Shown: positions 17,705-28,260, counted from the stretch's first letter. The stretch is DNA of 64,000 nucleotides from Gallionellaceae bacterium (GCA_028714735.1 JAQTLU010000002.1:62001-126000), one strand, 5' to 3'. Numbers and translations are program-made. Notes: generated by a model not told the origin, from the letters alone.

Positions 17705-18472
17705 ATGAAGATCGCCACCTGGAACGTCAACTCCCTCAAGGTCCGCCTGCCCCATCTGCTCGACTGGCTGGCGACCGAGTCGCCCGACGTGGTCTGCCTG
17801 CAGGAAACCAAGACGACCGATGAGGTGTTTCCGGTCGCCGAGCTCGAACAGGCTGGCTACAAGTCGGTTTTTTCCGGCCAGAAGACCTATAACGGCGTCG
17901 CCATCCTGAGCCGGACCGAGGCGACCGACGTGGTGATGGGCATCCCGGGCTTTGCCGATGAGCAGAAGCGGGTGCTGGCCGCCACCGTCGACGGCACCCG
18001 GGTGATCTGCCTGTACATCCCCAACGGCCAGAGCGTCGATTCCGACAAGTACCAGTACAAGCTGGCCTGGCTGTATGCCCTGCAGGGCTGGCTGAAGGCC
18101 GAACTGGCCGCGCATCCCCGACTGGTCGTGCTGGGCGACTTCAATATCGCGCCGGAAGACCGCGACTGCCACGACCCGGTCGCCTGGGCCGGCCAGGTGC
18201 TCTGTTCCGATCCCGAGCGGGAGCATTTCCGCGACCTGCTCGGCCAGGGCCTGAAGGACGCCTTCCGGCTGTTCGATCAGGACGACAAGGCCTATTCCTG
18301 GTGGGACTACCGGCAGGGCGGCTTCCGGCGCAACCTGGGCCTGCGCATCGACATCATCCTGGTCACGGAAGAACTCGCCGCCGCCTGCAGGAATTGCCGC
18401 ATCGACCGCACGCCGCGCGCCTGGGAACGGCCCTCCGACCACGCCCCCGTGGTGGTTGAAATCGAGCTCTGA
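17705..18472 (+). CDS. xthA: Exodeoxyribonuclease III (AP endonuclease)
   Basis: 255 residues from ATG 17705. It starts with [15 protein letters not shown]; catalytic segments are LQETKTTD (metal-binding Glu), the active Tyr region [20 protein letters not shown], and [12 protein letters not shown] with the catalytic Asp-His. Typical of the ExoIII/xth family, acting at abasic sites and 3' blocked ends in base-excision repair. It is divergent from aroB. Confidence 0.95.
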   Translation: MKIATWNVNSLKVRLPHLLDWLATESPDVVCLQETKTTDEVFPVAELEQAGYKSVFSGQKTYNGVAILSRTEATDVVMGIPGFADEQKRVLAATVDGTRVICLYIPNGQSVDSDKYQYKLAWLYALQGWLKAELAAHPRLVVLGDFNIAPEDRDCHDPVAWAGQVLCSDPEREHFRDLLGQGLKDAFRLFDQDDKAYSWWDYRQGGFRRNLGLRIDIILVTEELAAACRNCRIDRTPRAWERPSDHAPVVVEIEL

Positions 18473-18509
18473 CGCGGCCTGCGTAGATTTACGGACCTAC
18501 TTGGCATAA

Positions 18510-18557
18510 ACCATGCATATGGTGTTTAGTGCTGGTGGTAACCGCTATATTTAGTGT
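18510..18557 (+). promoter_or_regulatory. Pair of NrdR-like boxes upstream of nrdJ
   Basis: Two 16-base elements, 18510-18525 (ACCATGCATATGGTGT) and 18542-18557 (CCGCTATATTTAGTGT), both end in GTGT and lie exactly 32 bases apart, three helical turns. The second matches the core of the NrdR box (C-T/A-A-T-A-T-T/A-T-A/T-G-T-G-T) closely; the first is a near-palindrome and matches less well. NrdR represses ribonucleotide-reductase genes through such spaced pairs. The nrdJ start follows 42 bases after. Confidence 0.7.
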
Positions 18558-18599
18558 ATTGTTGCCGCCTTGGGTGCAACGTTCAAGGGGAGAAAATCA

Positions 18600-21500
18600 A
18601 TGCAAGAGGCACTGTTCCAGGAACTGGACGAGCAGGACATCTCGATCGAGGTCCTGCTGGAAAAATACGCCAAGGGTCACGAGAAAAACGTCACCGACGT
18701 GCGTCAGCGGGTCGCCCGCGCCCTGGCCGCAATCGAGGACAAGAAGACCCGCGCGCAGTGGGAACGGCGCTTCTTCGAGGCCATGGAGGCCGGCTTCATC
18801 CCCGGCGGCCGCATCAACTCCGCCGCCGGCACCGAACTGCAGGCCACCCTGATCAACTGCTTCGTGCAGCCGGTGGGCGACGCCATCTCCGGCGTCTCCG
18901 AGGGCAAGCCCGGCATCTACAACGCCCTCGAAGAGGCGGCCGAGACCATGCGCCGGGGCGGCGGGGTCGGCTACGACTTCTCCACCATCCGGCCCAAGTG
19001 CTCGCTGGTGAAGGGCACCCAGTCGCGCGCCAGCGGCCCGATCTCCTATATGCGGGTGTTTGACCGCTCCTGCGAGACCGTCGAGTCGGCCGGCTCCCGG
19101 CGCGGCGCCCAGATGGGCGTGCTGCGCTGCGACCACCCGGACATCGAGGATTTCATCCACGCCAAGGACAGCGGCGACCTGAAGAACTTCAACATCTCGC
19201 TCGGCGTCACCGACCTCTTCATGCAGGCCGTGCAGGACGACGGTGACGTCGAACTGGTGCACAAGGCCGTGCCCGGCGAAGAGCAGATGAACGCCGGCGC
19301 CTACCAGCGCGGCGACGGCCTCTGGGTCTATCGCAAGGTCAAGGCGCGCGAGCTGTGGGCGCAGGTCATGCATTCCACCTACGACCATGCCGAGCCGGGC
19401 GTGCTGTTCATCGACCGCATCAACAAGGACAACAACCTCGGCTACTGCGAAACCATCGAGGCGACCAATCCCTGCGTCACCGCGGATACCTGGGTGCAAA
19501 CCTCCGCCGGCCCGCGTCAAGTGAGCGACCTGATCGGCAAGCCGTTCCTGGCACGAGTCGATGGCGCCGACCATGCCTCCGGCGTGGAAGGTTTTTTTCG
19601 TACCGCTACCAAGCCGATCGTTCAACTAGCGACCCGCGAGGGATATAGCCTCAAGCTCACCATGGATCATCAGGTGCGGCGCGTGACTGCGTTCACCCGT
19701 TATCGCACTGAAACAGAATGGTGCGCGGCCGGTGATCTGAAGGCGGGCGACAGGGTGTTGCTCAACGATCACCGTGCCAATTGCGAATGGTCCGGTAGCT
19801 ACGGACGGCATGAGGGCTACCTGATGGGATTGCTGCTTGGCGACGGCACCATCAATAAGGATGCCGCCGTGCTTTCAGTCTGGCGCAACGCGGCAGCGGC
19901 AGTGGCCAACGGCGCCGCCGCGACGCTGGCCGATGGCGTGGCGGCCATGATGACGGAAGCCCTGGCCGCCGCCCATACCCTGCCGCACCGCGCCGACTTC
20001 GCCGGATGGTCCGAGGTGGCTGGGCGAGGCGAATACCGTCTGTCAACTGCGGCCATCCGCGATTTGGCCTTTGAACTGGGCATCCTGCCGGGCGGCAAGG
20101 TTGTTACCGCGGATATGGAGCAGTGTTCCAGCGAGTTTTATCGTGGCTTCCTGCGTGGCTTCTTCGATACCGATGGCTCGGTGCAAGGAAGCCAGGCCAA
20201 GGGCGTATCCGTGCGGCTGGCGCAATCGGACCTGTCCGTCCTGCACGCGGTGCAACGTATGCTCCTGAGGCTGGGGGTTGCGTCTGCCATCTATCGGGAT
20301 CGCCGGGCCGCCGGCAGCGCCCGTCTTCCGGACGGCAAGGGCGGCATGGCTGACTACGCCACGCGCTCCCAGCACGAGTTGGTAATCAGTGGCGAGAATC
20401 TGCTCTGTTTCCGCGAATGGGTCGGTTTCGCCGACAGCGACAAGGCCGGCCGTCTGGATGCGCTGCTGGCCGGTTACAAGCGCACTCTCAACCGCGAACG
20501 GTTTACTGCCTGCGTCGAGGCGGTGGTCCCGGCCGGGATGGAAGATGTCTACGACGTCCAGGTGCCCGGCATCAACGCGTTCGATGCCAATGGCCTGCAC
20601 GCGCACAACTGCGGTGAGCAACCACTTCCGCCCTACGGCTGCTGCTGCCTGGGCTCGATCAACCTGACCCGGTTCGTCAAGTCCGGTTTCCTGGCCGAGG
20701 CCGAGTTCGATTTCACCGGCCTCGGCAAGACCGTCGCCACGGCCGTGCGCATGCTCGACAACGTGCTCGAAATGACCGCCTGGCCGCTCGACAAGCAGCA
20801 TGCCGAGGCCCAGTCCAAGCGCCGGATCGGCCTCGGTTTCACCGGCCTGGGCGATGCCATGGTCATGCTTGGCCTGCGCTATGACACCGACGCCGCGCGC
20901 GCCTTCGCCGGCCGGGCCGCCGAGTTCATGCGCGATGAGGCCTACACGGCCTCGGTCGAACTGGCCAAGGAGCGCGGCGCCTTCCCGCTCTTCAACGCCG
21001 ACCTCTACCTGTCCGGCAGCACCTTCGCCTCGCGCCTGCCGGCCGAGTTGAAGAACGACATCCGCACCCACGGCATCCGCAACTCGCACCTGCTCTCCAT
21101 CGCCCCCACCGGCACCATCTCGCTGGCCTTCGCCGACAACGCCAGCAACGGCATCGAGCCGCCGTTCTCCTGGTACTACACGCGCAAGAAGCGGATGCCG
21201 GACGGCGGCACCAAGGAATACCAGGTCGAGGACCACGCCTACCGGATCTACCGCGACCAGGGCGGCGACATGGCAAACCTGCCGAACAGCTTTGTCACCG
21301 CGCTGGAAATCTCCGCCATGGACCACATGAAGATGGTCGCGGCGGTGGCCCCGTTCGTCGATTCGGCCATCTCCAAGACCGTCAACGTGCCGGCCGAATA
21401 CCCGTTCGACGAGTTCGGCGAACTCTACAGCGCCGCCTGGCGCGCCGGCCTCAAGGGCATCACCACCTACCGGCCCAACGCCGTGCTCGGCAGCGTGCTT

Positions 21501-22583
21501 TCGGTCGAGAAGGAAAAGGCCGCGCCGCAGGACTTCCAGGTCAGCGACGTCAACCGCCGCATCGAGATCAAGAACGTCCCGGCGCCGGTGCTGGAATCGC
21601 TCAAGTGGCCCGGCCGGCCCAAGCTGCCCGGCGGCAACATGGCCTGGAGCTACATGATCGAATCGCCGCACGGCAGCTTCGCCCTCTTCGTCGGCCACGT
21701 CGAGAACGGCGGCGGTAAGGCCTGGCCGTTCGAGCTGTGGGTCAACGGCGCCGAACAGCCGCGCGGCCTCGGCGCCCTGGCCAAGTCCCTGTCCATGGAC
21801 ATGCGCGCCAACGACCGCGCCTGGCTGAAACTCAAGCTGGAATCGCTGGCCAAGACCCGCGGCGACGACGCCTGCTTCATCCCCTTCCCGCCCCACGGCG
21901 AGTTGCGCTCGGTGCCCAGCATGGTCGCCGCCATGGCCCAGATCGTGTTGTGGCGCCTGGAGCAGATCGGCGCCCTGGAGGCCGGCGGCCCCAGCCCGCT
22001 GATCGACGTCCTGTTCAGCCACAAGGAACCCAAGACCGGCACCGACGGCACCCTGTCCTGGACCGTCGACGTGCTCAACCCCGCCTCGGAAGACGACTTC
22101 GTCCTCGGCCTCAAGGAGATCACCCTGCCCGACGGCGTGACCCGGCCCTACTCGGTCTGGCTGTCCGGCGACTATCCGCGCGCCCTGGACGGTCTGTGCA
22201 AGCTGCTCTCGCTCGACATGCGGGTGATCGACCCGGCCTGGATCGGCATGAAGCTGCGCAAGCTCCTGAACTACCAGGAACCGCTCGGCGACTTCATGGC
22301 CAAGATCCCCGGTTCCGAGAAGAGCCAGACCTGGCCGTCCACGGTGGCCTATGTCGCCCAGCTCATCATCCACCGCTACGCCATGCTCGGCCTGCTCACC
22401 GAGGACGGCCAGCCGATCCAGCAGATGGGCATCCTGCAGGAACCCGCCCCGGCCGGCCAGGCGCCCGCCGCGATGCCGGCGATGAAGGGCAAGCGCTGCA
22501 AGGAGTGCGGCAACGAGACAGTGATCCGCAAGGACGGCTGCGACTTCTGCACCGCCTGCGGGGCGGTGGGGGCGTGCGGGTAG
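18600..22583 (+). CDS. nrdJ: Adenosylcobalamin-dependent ribonucleoside-diphosphate reductase (class II), with intein
   Basis: 1327 residues from ATG 18600 (AAGGGGAG seven bases upstream), about 948 after removal of a 379-residue intein. It makes deoxyribonucleotides with a cobalamin-derived radical, independent of oxygen. Seen: the first redox Cys in [11 protein letters not shown], the substrate-site glycine-rich [11 protein letters not shown], the split motif [14 protein letters not shown] with the thiyl-radical Cys, GSINLTRFV, and the phosphate loop [10 protein letters not shown]. Two repeated segments ([20 protein letters not shown] and a similar one later, [19 protein letters not shown]) mark the C-terminal TSCPD-like repeats; the end [21 protein letters not shown] is a zinc ribbon or redox tail. 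Transcribed alone between the NrdR-like boxes and a strong terminator. Confidence 0.96.
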   Translation: MQEALFQELDEQDISIEVLLEKYAKGHEKNVTDVRQRVARALAAIEDKKTRAQWERRFFEAMEAGFIPGGRINSAAGTELQATLINCFVQPVGDAISGVSEGKPGIYNALEEAAETMRRGGGVGYDFSTIRPKCSLVKGTQSRASGPISYMRVFDRSCETVESAGSRRGAQMGVLRCDHPDIEDFIHAKDSGDLKNFNISLGVTDLFMQAVQDDGDVELVHKAVPGEEQMNAGAYQRGDGLWVYRKVKARELWAQVMHSTYDHAEPGVLFIDRINKDNNLGYCETIEATNPCVTADTWVQTSAGPRQVSDLIGKPFLARVDGADHASGVEGFFRTATKPIVQLATREGYSLKLTMDHQVRRVTAFTRYRTETEWCAAGDLKAGDRVLLNDHRANCEWSGSYGRHEGYLMGLLLGDGTINKDAAVLSVWRNAAAAVANGAAATLADGVAAMMTEALAAAHTLPHRADFAGWSEVAGRGEYRLSTAAIRDLAFELGILPGGKVVTADMEQCSSEFYRGFLRGFFDTDGSVQGSQAKGVSVRLAQSDLSVLHAVQRMLLRLGVASAIYRDRRAAGSARLPDGKGGMADYATRSQHELVISGENLLCFREWVGFADSDKAGRLDALLAGYKRTLNRERFTACVEAVVPAGMEDVYDVQVPGINAFDANGLHAHNCGEQPLPPYGCCCLGSINLTRFVKSGFLAEAEFDFTGLGKTVATAVRMLDNVLEMTAWPLDKQHAEAQSKRRIGLGFTGLGDAMVMLGLRYDTDAARAFAGRAAEFMRDEAYTASVELAKERGAFPLFNADLYLSGSTFASRLPAELKNDIRTHGIRNSHLLSIAPTGTISLAFADNASNGIEPPFSWYYTRKKRMPDGGTKEYQVEDHAYRIYRDQGGDMANLPNSFVTALEISAMDHMKMVAAVAPFVDSAISKTVNVPAEYPFDEFGELYSAAWRAGLKGITTYRPNAVLGSVLSVEKEKAAPQDFQVSDVNRRIEIKNVPAPVLESLKWPGRPKLPGGNMAWSYMIESPHGSFALFVGHVENGGGKAWPFELWVNGAEQPRGLGALAKSLSMDMRANDRAWLKLKLESLAKTRGDDACFIPFPPHGELRSVPSMVAAMAQIVLWRLEQIGALEAGGPSPLIDVLFSHKEPKTGTDGTLSWTVDVLNPASEDDFVLGLKEITLPDGVTRPYSVWLSGDYPRALDGLCKLLSLDMRVIDPAWIGMKLRKLLNYQEPLGDFMAKIPGSEKSQTWPSTVAYVAQLIIHRYAMLGLLTEDGQPIQQMGILQEPAPAGQAPAAMPAMKGKRCKECGNETVIRKDGCDFCTACGAVGACG
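19473..20609 (+). mobile_element. Intein with LAGLIDADG homing endonuclease inside nrdJ
   Basis: In-frame insert of 379 residues. It begins with Cys ([11 protein letters not shown]-terminal splice block), has the TxxH block (LTMDHQV), two LAGLIDADG blocks ([10 protein letters not shown] and [10 protein letters not shown]), a long C-terminal half, and ends [16 protein letters not shown] followed by HAHN before Cys of the extein. All residues needed for splicing are present: Cys1, block-B His, penultimate His, terminal Asn, and Cys+1. The insertion separates NP from CGEQ, so Cys+1 is the catalytic Cys of the reductase. Codon use looks somewhat less GC-rich than the flanking exteins, consistent with acquisition. 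The endonuclease acidic residues are intact, so homing may be active. Confidence 0.95.
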
Positions 22584-22650
22584 TTTTGGTGTGGGTTACG
22601 CCATAAGCCGCAGGCGTTGACACCGCAAGTTGCAAATAAATCACTGCACC

Positions 22651-22682
22651 AAGGCCCATTCCCACGTTGGATGGGCCTTTTC
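22651..22682 (+). terminator. Rho-independent terminator after nrdJ
   Basis: AAGGCCCAT (22651-22659) pairs with ATGGGCCTT (22671-22679) over a nine-base perfect stem, followed by TTTTC. It ends the nrdJ message about 70 bases after its stop. Confidence 0.88.
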
Positions 22683-22834
22683 TATTTGTGTTTGCTGTCG
22701 GTCACCCGAGGCAGGCAAAGGGCGACTTATAGGATAAGTCCTTCGCGATTTTTTACAGCGTCAACTATTAGCTTGAGGGGCAGCCCCAGAAATCGGACCG
22801 GGCTAGCCTGGAAATTTCCGGCTTTGGCGATCTC

Positions 22835-23638
22835 TCATTCGATGACCAGGGGCATGGGGGAATAGAGCTGAAAATCATCGACCGAGAAATGATTGGTGTG
22901 CTCGAAGCGCACTTCGATCTTCCTTGCCGTCTTGGGAACATCGTAATCGGCAGACAGATCCAGCTTGACGCGGAATTCCTGCAAGGGCTTCAGCTCCAGG
23001 AAATCGTCCGGCGGGGCCCGCTTCTTCATCATCCCCAGATAGGGAATCTCCACCCCGTCGGCCTTGACGATGAACAGCTTGTTGGCGAGGCGTCCGCCAA
23101 ACCCGATGCTGGGCTTGTCGAACCGGACGACCCGGTCGGTGCCGTTCTCGATCACCAGTTCGACCGTCAGCGGCTTCCGGTCAACCGGTTTCAAACCGAC
23201 CGGCCATTTTGCGATGCGTGATTTCCTGCTCTTCAGATCGACCCGATAGACCGTGGCCCGTTCATCCGTGACCAGGATCGTCGAGTCGCTCTCCTTCGCC
23301 ATGGCGGCGACGAACACGTCCTGCACATCTGTCTCAAGAATGTCGTCGTATTTGTAGCGGTAGAGGGTCAGCTCCCACAGGATCCTGCCGGTCTTGATCT
23401 CGGTCGCCCGGAACAGACCGAGGACCCCCCACACCGCCTCATAGCGGATGCCATCGATCTCGACAGGCTTCACCCGCGCAGGAGCAATACGGCTCGCCAT
23501 CCTCTTCGGGCCGCCCTGTCCTGAAGTCATCCCGCTCTTGCTGTTCGTCATCGCCAAAGCCTCTGTCGCCGCTGCTGCCCCGGTCGAAAGACACGCAGAA
23601 GCCGCAAGCCAAAAGATCAACAGGAAGAATTTAATCAT
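22835..23638 (-). CDS. Secreted protein with Ig-like domain, function unknown
   Basis: 267 residues from ATG 23638; an in-frame ATG at 23647 is equally possible and no ribosome site is clear. Signal peptide IKFFLLIFWLAASACLSTG with a Cys that might be a lipidation site. Mature residues 55-150 contain strands such as YEAVWGVLGLFRATEIKTG and DVFVAAMAKESDSTILVTDE. The last 100 residues (VELVIENGTDRVVRF to FEHTNHFSVDDF) resemble the Ig-like N-terminal domain found in deuterolysin-type (M35) proteases, with the stretch IPYLGMMKKRAPPDD, but no protease domain or HExxH is present. A role as a periplasmic binding or inhibitor-like protein is only a guess. Confidence 0.75.
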   Translation of the reverse strand: MIKFFLLIFWLAASACLSTGAAAATEALAMTNSKSGMTSGQGGPKRMASRIAPARVKPVEIDGIRYEAVWGVLGLFRATEIKTGRILWELTLYRYKYDDILETDVQDVFVAAMAKESDSTILVTDERATVYRVDLKSRKSRIAKWPVGLKPVDRKPLTVELVIENGTDRVVRFDKPSIGFGGRLANKLFIVKADGVEIPYLGMMKKRAPPDDFLELKPLQEFRVKLDLSADYDVPKTARKIEVRFEHTNHFSVDDFQLYSPMPLVIE

Positions 23639-24133
23639 GAACCGCATGATACGTCGGTGTTTCCGCAAAGAGCAGCATCGTGCGGCCATACGCCCTTCTG
23701 CACGGCTGCAATCAGGGGAGGGCGACAGGCTGTTCAGGCCGATAACGCGCCCACTCCCAGCCTCAATCACGGCATACGACAGATCGCAAGCCGCACGGCA
23801 CGGCCATAGGGCAAGCACATCCCGGACGGAAAAATTCCGTCCGGGATCCCGATCCGGCGCGACCAGGCAGCACAAGCCCATCGCACGAGGAAACCGCCAT
23901 GCATGACCCCCTGCCACTGTTGCAGGCGTGTGTCTTTCCCGCCCCGCGGCTGGCGCGGACCCCTGTTTTTCGCGTATTCCCTGATCGGTGTTAGCCTGAC
24001 CCGGTCGCCCCGGCATCGAGGGGCTGTCCTAGAGTGCCTTTTCGGCCTGCATGCCTCTTCCGGAGACGAGTTGTGCCCGTTGGAACGGAGCTTTCCGTGG
24101 TTCCACCGTGGTCATTCCCGATGTGAGGCGTCC
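23639..24133. other. Divergent intergenic stretch with a strong inverted repeat
   Basis: Roughly 500 bases between two divergent genes. Open frames here are extensions of the neighbours without ribosome sites or recognisable content. It holds a perfect 13-bp inverted repeat (listed separately). Confidence 0.6.
23819..23847. repeat. Perfect 13-bp inverted repeat with AAA spacer
   Basis: ATCCCGGACGGAA at 23819-23831 and its exact complement TTCCGTCCGGGAT at 23835-23847. No T run follows on either strand. It may be an operator or an RNA hairpin in the space between divergent genes. Confidence 0.8.
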
Positions 24134-24850
24134 ATGCAAGACTGTCTTGAGCCGGCTTTGGCGATCGCCCCTGTCCCGGTGTCCGGCGAAGATAACGCGC
24201 TCTGGCTGCAATGCTGGCGCGATCGCGCGACCGGTTTCCACCAGGCCGCGCCGAACCCGCTCCTGCTGCGTTTCTGGCCGGGCCTGGGGCTGGCCGCGGG
24301 CAGCCGGATATTCGTTCCGCTTTGCGGCAAGAGCCTGGACATGCTCTGGTTGGCCGGGCAGGGATACGAGGTGATCGGCGTCGAGTTGAGCCCCATCGCG
24401 GTTCGGGCCTTCTTCAAGGAACACCAATTGCAGCCGGTGCGGAGCCAGGTCGGTCCGTTCACATTGTGGCGGGCCGGCCGCATCGGCATCTTGTGCGGGG
24501 ATTATTTTGCCCTGACCGGCGCCGAGTTCGGCTGGATCGATGCCGTTTACGATCGCGCCGCCCTGACGGCCTTGCCGGAGGCGATGCGCCGGCGGTACGT
24601 GGCCCATCTGAAGGCCATCCTGCCGGTGGCAAGCAAGGTTTTCCTGCTCACCACCGAGGTGCCGGAAGCGGACCTGACGCCGGTCCGGATGCTGGCCGCG
24701 GATGCGGAAATCGTCACGCTGTACGCGGAGGCCTTCGAGATCGAGTTGGCGCATGTCGAGCAGGCCTTCGAGGCCGATCCTGCCGATCGGGACGGCCTGC
24801 CGGAACCCGTGGTGCGCAAGGTCTACCGGCTCACGCCGAAGTCGGCCTAG
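24134..24850 (+). CDS. tpm: Thiopurine S-methyltransferase family protein
   Basis: 238 residues from ATG 24134 (GAGG seven bases before). The SAM-binding region reads IFVPLCGKSLDMLWLAGQGYEVIGVELSP, characteristic of the TPMT family, followed by IDAVYDRAALTALP and the C-terminal PVVRKVYRLTP. Bacterial members methylate selenium or tellurium compounds or thiols. The frame upstream of 24134 lacks family similarity. It stands alone downstream of a divergent intergenic region. Confidence 0.92.
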   Translation: MQDCLEPALAIAPVPVSGEDNALWLQCWRDRATGFHQAAPNPLLLRFWPGLGLAAGSRIFVPLCGKSLDMLWLAGQGYEVIGVELSPIAVRAFFKEHQLQPVRSQVGPFTLWRAGRIGILCGDYFALTGAEFGWIDAVYDRAALTALPEAMRRRYVAHLKAILPVASKVFLLTTEVPEADLTPVRMLAADAEIVTLYAEAFEIELAHVEQAFEADPADRDGLPEPVVRKVYRLTPKSA

Positions 24851-25049
24851 GTCGGGTTTCGCCGGCTGCGCGGTGCCGAAACCCTTCGGTTCGGGCTTGG
24901 TTTATACTGCGCCGCAACATTTGCATCGAGTCCTTTTGCCGTCGGCGCCGCGAATCAGGCGGGGGCGGAAAACCAGCCATGTCCTCTGCCCTTAAATACC
25001 TCGCCGGCGCGCACTGTTCCGGGCTTGATCGTTCGTTTGCGTCCCTGAC

Positions 25050-25661
25050 ATGTCCCTGATCTACGTCCTCGATCTATGTGCCGTCTCCATCTGCGCCATC
25101 ACCGCGACTTTGGAGGCGCGCCGCAGCGAACTGGACCTGTTCGGGGTGACCGTGATTGCGATCATCGCCGGCATCGGCGGCGGTACGGTGCGCGACATCC
25201 TGCTCGGGCGCCTGCCGGTGTACTGGATACACGACGCGACCTACGTGGCGGTGGGAATGACGGCGGGGGTGCTGACCTTCTTCCTGGCCCGGCGCCTGCG
25301 TCTGCCGAAGAACTTCTTCCTGATCCCGGATGCCCTGGGCATGGCGCTGTTCACCGTGATCGGCACCAGCATCGCGCTCAATCTGGGCACGCCGTGGCTG
25401 ATCACGGCGCTGATGGGAGTGGTCACGGCGGTGTTCGGCGGCGTGATCCGCGACATCCTGTGCAACGAGGTGCCGCTGATCTTCCGCACCGACATCTATG
25501 CCACCGCCTCGCTGGCGGGGGCGCTGCTGCTGATCGGCCTGGATGCGTCGGGCCTCGGCCACAACGCGGCGGTGTGGCTGGCCATGCTGGGCACCGTCGC
25601 GATCCGCCTGGCGGCGATCCGCTGGCACATTCATCTGCCGCGCCTGCGCGACGAGGGATGA
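25050..25661 (+). CDS. TRIC-type cation channel family protein (UPF0126)
   Basis: 203 residues, about seven membrane helices. Two internal repeats of about 80 residues are visible, with GIGGGTVRDILLGRLPVYWI in the first and AVFGGVIRDILCNEVPLIF in the second; the duplicated GGxxRDxL motif is diagnostic. Eukaryotic and some bacterial relatives form monovalent cation channels; YicG-like bacterial members are uncharacterised or implicated in amino-acid flux. No operon partner. Confidence 0.9.
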   Translation: MSLIYVLDLCAVSICAITATLEARRSELDLFGVTVIAIIAGIGGGTVRDILLGRLPVYWIHDATYVAVGMTAGVLTFFLARRLRLPKNFFLIPDALGMALFTVIGTSIALNLGTPWLITALMGVVTAVFGGVIRDILCNEVPLIFRTDIYATASLAGALLLIGLDASGLGHNAAVWLAMLGTVAIRLAAIRWHIHLPRLRDEG

Positions 25662-25769
25662 ACTGCGGCCATGGCTTGTGCATCCGGGCAATGGACCTTA
25701 GCATCGACGCTCAGGGAGCCAACGGGAGGCCGCTGATCCAGAGCCCCAATAACCGATTCGGTAACCTTT

Positions 25770-26669
25770 ATGCGAAACAGGCTGGTCTGCATCGTCAATA
25801 ACTACAACTACGCGCACTATCTGCCGCAATGCCTGGACTCCGCGCTCAGGCAGGGCTTCGACAGGATAGTCGTCGTCGACGACGGCTCCGGCGACGGCTC
25901 CCAGGCCATCATCGAGACCTATGCCGGCAAATCCGCCAGCATCATTCCGATCGTCAAGCCGAACGGCGGCCAATTGTCCTGCTTCAATGCCGCGGCGAAA
26001 TATGTCGAGGAGGGCGACCTGGTGTTCTTTCTCGATGCCGACGACCTGCTGCCGCGGAATTACGCCAGCGAAGTCGCCCGGGTGGCCGCCCAGGAGAAGG
26101 CGGATTTCTATTTCTGCGAGGCGGTCCAGTTCACCGATGAGCAGGAATGTCCTGCGGAGGCCCGGATTTCCGACGCCGCCCACATGGTCCTGCCGCTGAC
26201 CAGCGCGCTGACCCTGGCCAGCCAGCGCTGGATCGGCTCGCCGACCTCGGCCCTGGCGATGACCGGGGCACTTTTCCGACAGATCATCCCGTATCCGTTC
26301 GTCAGCGACTGGCGGGTCCGGGCGGACGATGTGCTGGTCTATGGCGCTTCCATACTGGGCGCGAAAAAGGTCTACGTCAGGTCGCTCGGCGTCGGCTACC
26401 GCCAGCATGGCAGCAATCTGTACGCCGGCAACGCCAAATGGACCGGCCCGGAGCAACAGTCGCTGCTGGACTTCAGGCGTGCCCGCCTGCTCCGCATCTT
26501 CAGCGCGCGGGCGGGGGTCCGGCGATACCCCGGCTATGCGGCCCTGAAGCAGGAGTTGCTGTTGCTGGATGCCGCCGTGCAGGCGTACTTGCGCGTCGAT
26601 CTGAATAAACTGCTTCGGCGCAGCCTGCGCAACAAGATCAAACGTATGTTTCTGGGGGACCGGGCATGA
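25770..26669 (+). CDS. Glycosyltransferase family 2 protein
   Basis: 299 residues. GT-A fold with [19 protein letters not shown] at the N-terminus, the nucleotide-binding [11 protein letters not shown], and the metal-binding Dx[14 protein letters not shown]. The C-terminal third has an acceptor-binding region and a basic tail, [15 protein letters not shown]. No membrane helix. It overlaps the UDP-xylose synthase gene by four bases (ATGA), so the pair is translated together and the transferase may use a pentose or related sugar from that pathway; this is inference. Confidence 0.9.
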   Translation: MRNRLVCIVNNYNYAHYLPQCLDSALRQGFDRIVVVDDGSGDGSQAIIETYAGKSASIIPIVKPNGGQLSCFNAAAKYVEEGDLVFFLDADDLLPRNYASEVARVAAQEKADFYFCEAVQFTDEQECPAEARISDAAHMVLPLTSALTLASQRWIGSPTSALAMTGALFRQIIPYPFVSDWRVRADDVLVYGASILGAKKVYVRSLGVGYRQHGSNLYAGNAKWTGPEQQSLLDFRRARLLRIFSARAGVRRYPGYAALKQELLLLDAAVQAYLRVDLNKLLRRSLRNKIKRMFLGDRA

Positions 26670-27604
26670 ATACCATACTGGTGACCGGCGGCGCCGGCTT
26701 TCTGGGTTCGCACCTGTGCGACAGGCTGATCGCGGATGGCGCGGAAGTGCTCTGCGTGGACAACTTCTTTACCGGTTCCAGGCAGAACGTCGCCCATCTG
26801 CTGGAGCATCCGAAATTCGAATTGCTGCGCCACGACGTCACCTTCCCGCTCTATGTCGAGGTGGACCAGATCTATAACCTGGCCTGCCCGGCCAGCCCGG
26901 TCCATTACCAGTTCGACCCGGTGCAGACGACCAAGACCAGCGTGCATGGGGCGATCAACATGCTGGGCCTGGCCAAGCGGGTCAAGGCGCGCATCTTCCA
27001 GGCCTCCACCAGCGAGGTGTACGGCGACCCCGAGGTGCACCCGCAGCCGGAGGCCTACTGGGGCCGGGTCAATCCGGTCGGGCCGCGGTCCTGCTACGAC
27101 GAGGGCAAGCGCTGCGCGGAAACGCTGTTCTTCGACTACCACCGGCAGCACCGTCTGGACATCAAGGTCGTCCGCATCTTCAATACCTACGGCCCCAGGA
27201 TGCATCCGAACGACGGCCGGGTGGTGAGCAACTTCATCGTCCAGGCCCTGAAGGGCGATGACCTCACCCTCTATGGCGACGGCAGCCAGACGCGCTCGTT
27301 CTGTTACGTCGACGACATGATCGAGGGCTTCGTGCGCATGATGGCGACCGAAACCGGCTTCACCGGTCCGGTCAACATGGGCAACCCGGGTGAATTCACG
27401 ATCCTGGAACTGGCGGAAAAGGTGCTGCACCTGGTCGGCGGCAAGTCGAAAATCGTCTTCCAGCCGTTGCCGACCGACGATCCGCGCCAGCGCCAGCCCG
27501 ACATCGGCCTCGCTCGCTCCAGCCTGGGCTGGCAGCCCAAGGTCGCCCTCGATGACGGCCTGCTGGAAACGATCGCCTATTTCAGGCGCACGCTGTCGCC
27601 TTGA
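26666..27604 (+). CDS. uxs: UDP-glucuronate decarboxylase (UDP-xylose synthase)
   Basis: 312 residues, extended SDR. N-terminal NAD site [15 protein letters not shown]; catalytic triad visible as [15 protein letters not shown] (Thr/Ser and Glu) and [12 protein letters not shown] (Tyr and Lys). [15 protein letters not shown] and [22 protein letters not shown] are diagnostic of UDP-glucuronate decarboxylase, which oxidises then decarboxylates to UDP-xylose. Four-base overlap with the upstream glycosyltransferase, pointing to surface polysaccharide or glycan synthesis. Its 3' end overlaps the convergent next gene by 28 bases. Confidence 0.95.
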   Translation: MNTILVTGGAGFLGSHLCDRLIADGAEVLCVDNFFTGSRQNVAHLLEHPKFELLRHDVTFPLYVEVDQIYNLACPASPVHYQFDPVQTTKTSVHGAINMLGLAKRVKARIFQASTSEVYGDPEVHPQPEAYWGRVNPVGPRSCYDEGKRCAETLFFDYHRQHRLDIKVVRIFNTYGPRMHPNDGRVVSNFIVQALKGDDLTLYGDGSQTRSFCYVDDMIEGFVRMMATETGFTGPVNMGNPGEFTILELAEKVLHLVGGKSKIVFQPLPTDDPRQRQPDIGLARSSLGWQPKVALDDGLLETIAYFRRTLSP

Positions 27605-28242
27605 GCCGGGGCACGCCGGTAGACGGCGGCCGCGGCCTGGCGCGCCAGGGCGACGGCGGCTTCGGTCATGACCTCGTACAGGGTGCGGGTGAGGCGGTCG
27701 CGCAAGGGTGCCAGCAGCATCGGCATGTGCAGGGACTGGCTCAGCGCACGGGTTTCCTGGGCGTATAGCCGCATCAGGTCCTGGATCAGCCGCTCCAGTT
27801 CGGCGCGCGGGTAGGCGCCCTGCAAGGCCGACCTCAGGTTCGGCGCCGTCTGTCCGCTCTGCAGGATGTGATAGGCGACCTGCAACAGGCGCTCGATGCG
27901 CTGGCGGCGGATCGGCTCGATTTCGTCATGACGGATGACGATGCCGACCGGGATGCCGGCGACGTTGCGCAGGAAGGCCTTGTCGATCTCGTGCGTGGCG
28001 GCCAGCAACTCGCGCACGGCCTCGGCGCCGGGTTGGCCGGCCGAGGCCAGGGCGGCGCCGGCGCGCCGGATCACCAGGCTGTCCTTGCGCACTTCCTTGG
28101 CGACGTTCTGGGCCAGGAAATGCTCCAGCCAGGACAAGGCCATGCGCACCGGCAGGCGGTCGTTCAGGCGTTCCGTGGTTTGCCGGCTGAACGCCCGCAG
28201 GAGGGATCGGTTGCACGCGGCCAGGGCGTCGGCGCGATCCAT
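27577..28242 (-). CDS. Conserved hypothetical helical protein
   Basis: 221 residues, almost entirely amphipathic helix with many Arg, Leu and Ala; no signal peptide or membrane helix. No family motif recognised. It lies 18 bases after a UbiE-like methyltransferase on the same strand and so is probably co-transcribed. Its end overlaps the convergent uxs gene by 28 bases. Function cannot be assigned. Confidence 0.8.
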   Translation of the reverse strand: MDRADALAACNRSLLRAFSRQTTERLNDRLPVRMALSWLEHFLAQNVAKEVRKDSLVIRRAGAALASAGQPGAEAVRELLAATHEIDKAFLRNVAGIPVGIVIRHDEIEPIRRQRIERLLQVAYHILQSGQTAPNLRSALQGAYPRAELERLIQDLMRLYAQETRALSQSLHMPMLLAPLRDRLTRTLYEVMTEAAVALARQAAAAVYRRAPAQGDSVRLK

Positions 28243-28260
28243 TTGCCTGGCGTCGCCGGC

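Noticed and set aside
20043-22373. Long open frame antisense to nrdJ
   Set aside because: Same codon-bias effect; nrdJ motifs on the plus strand are complete.
23639-24016. N-terminal extension of the Ig-like protein
   Set aside because: The signal peptide starts at 23638 and the extension has no coding character.
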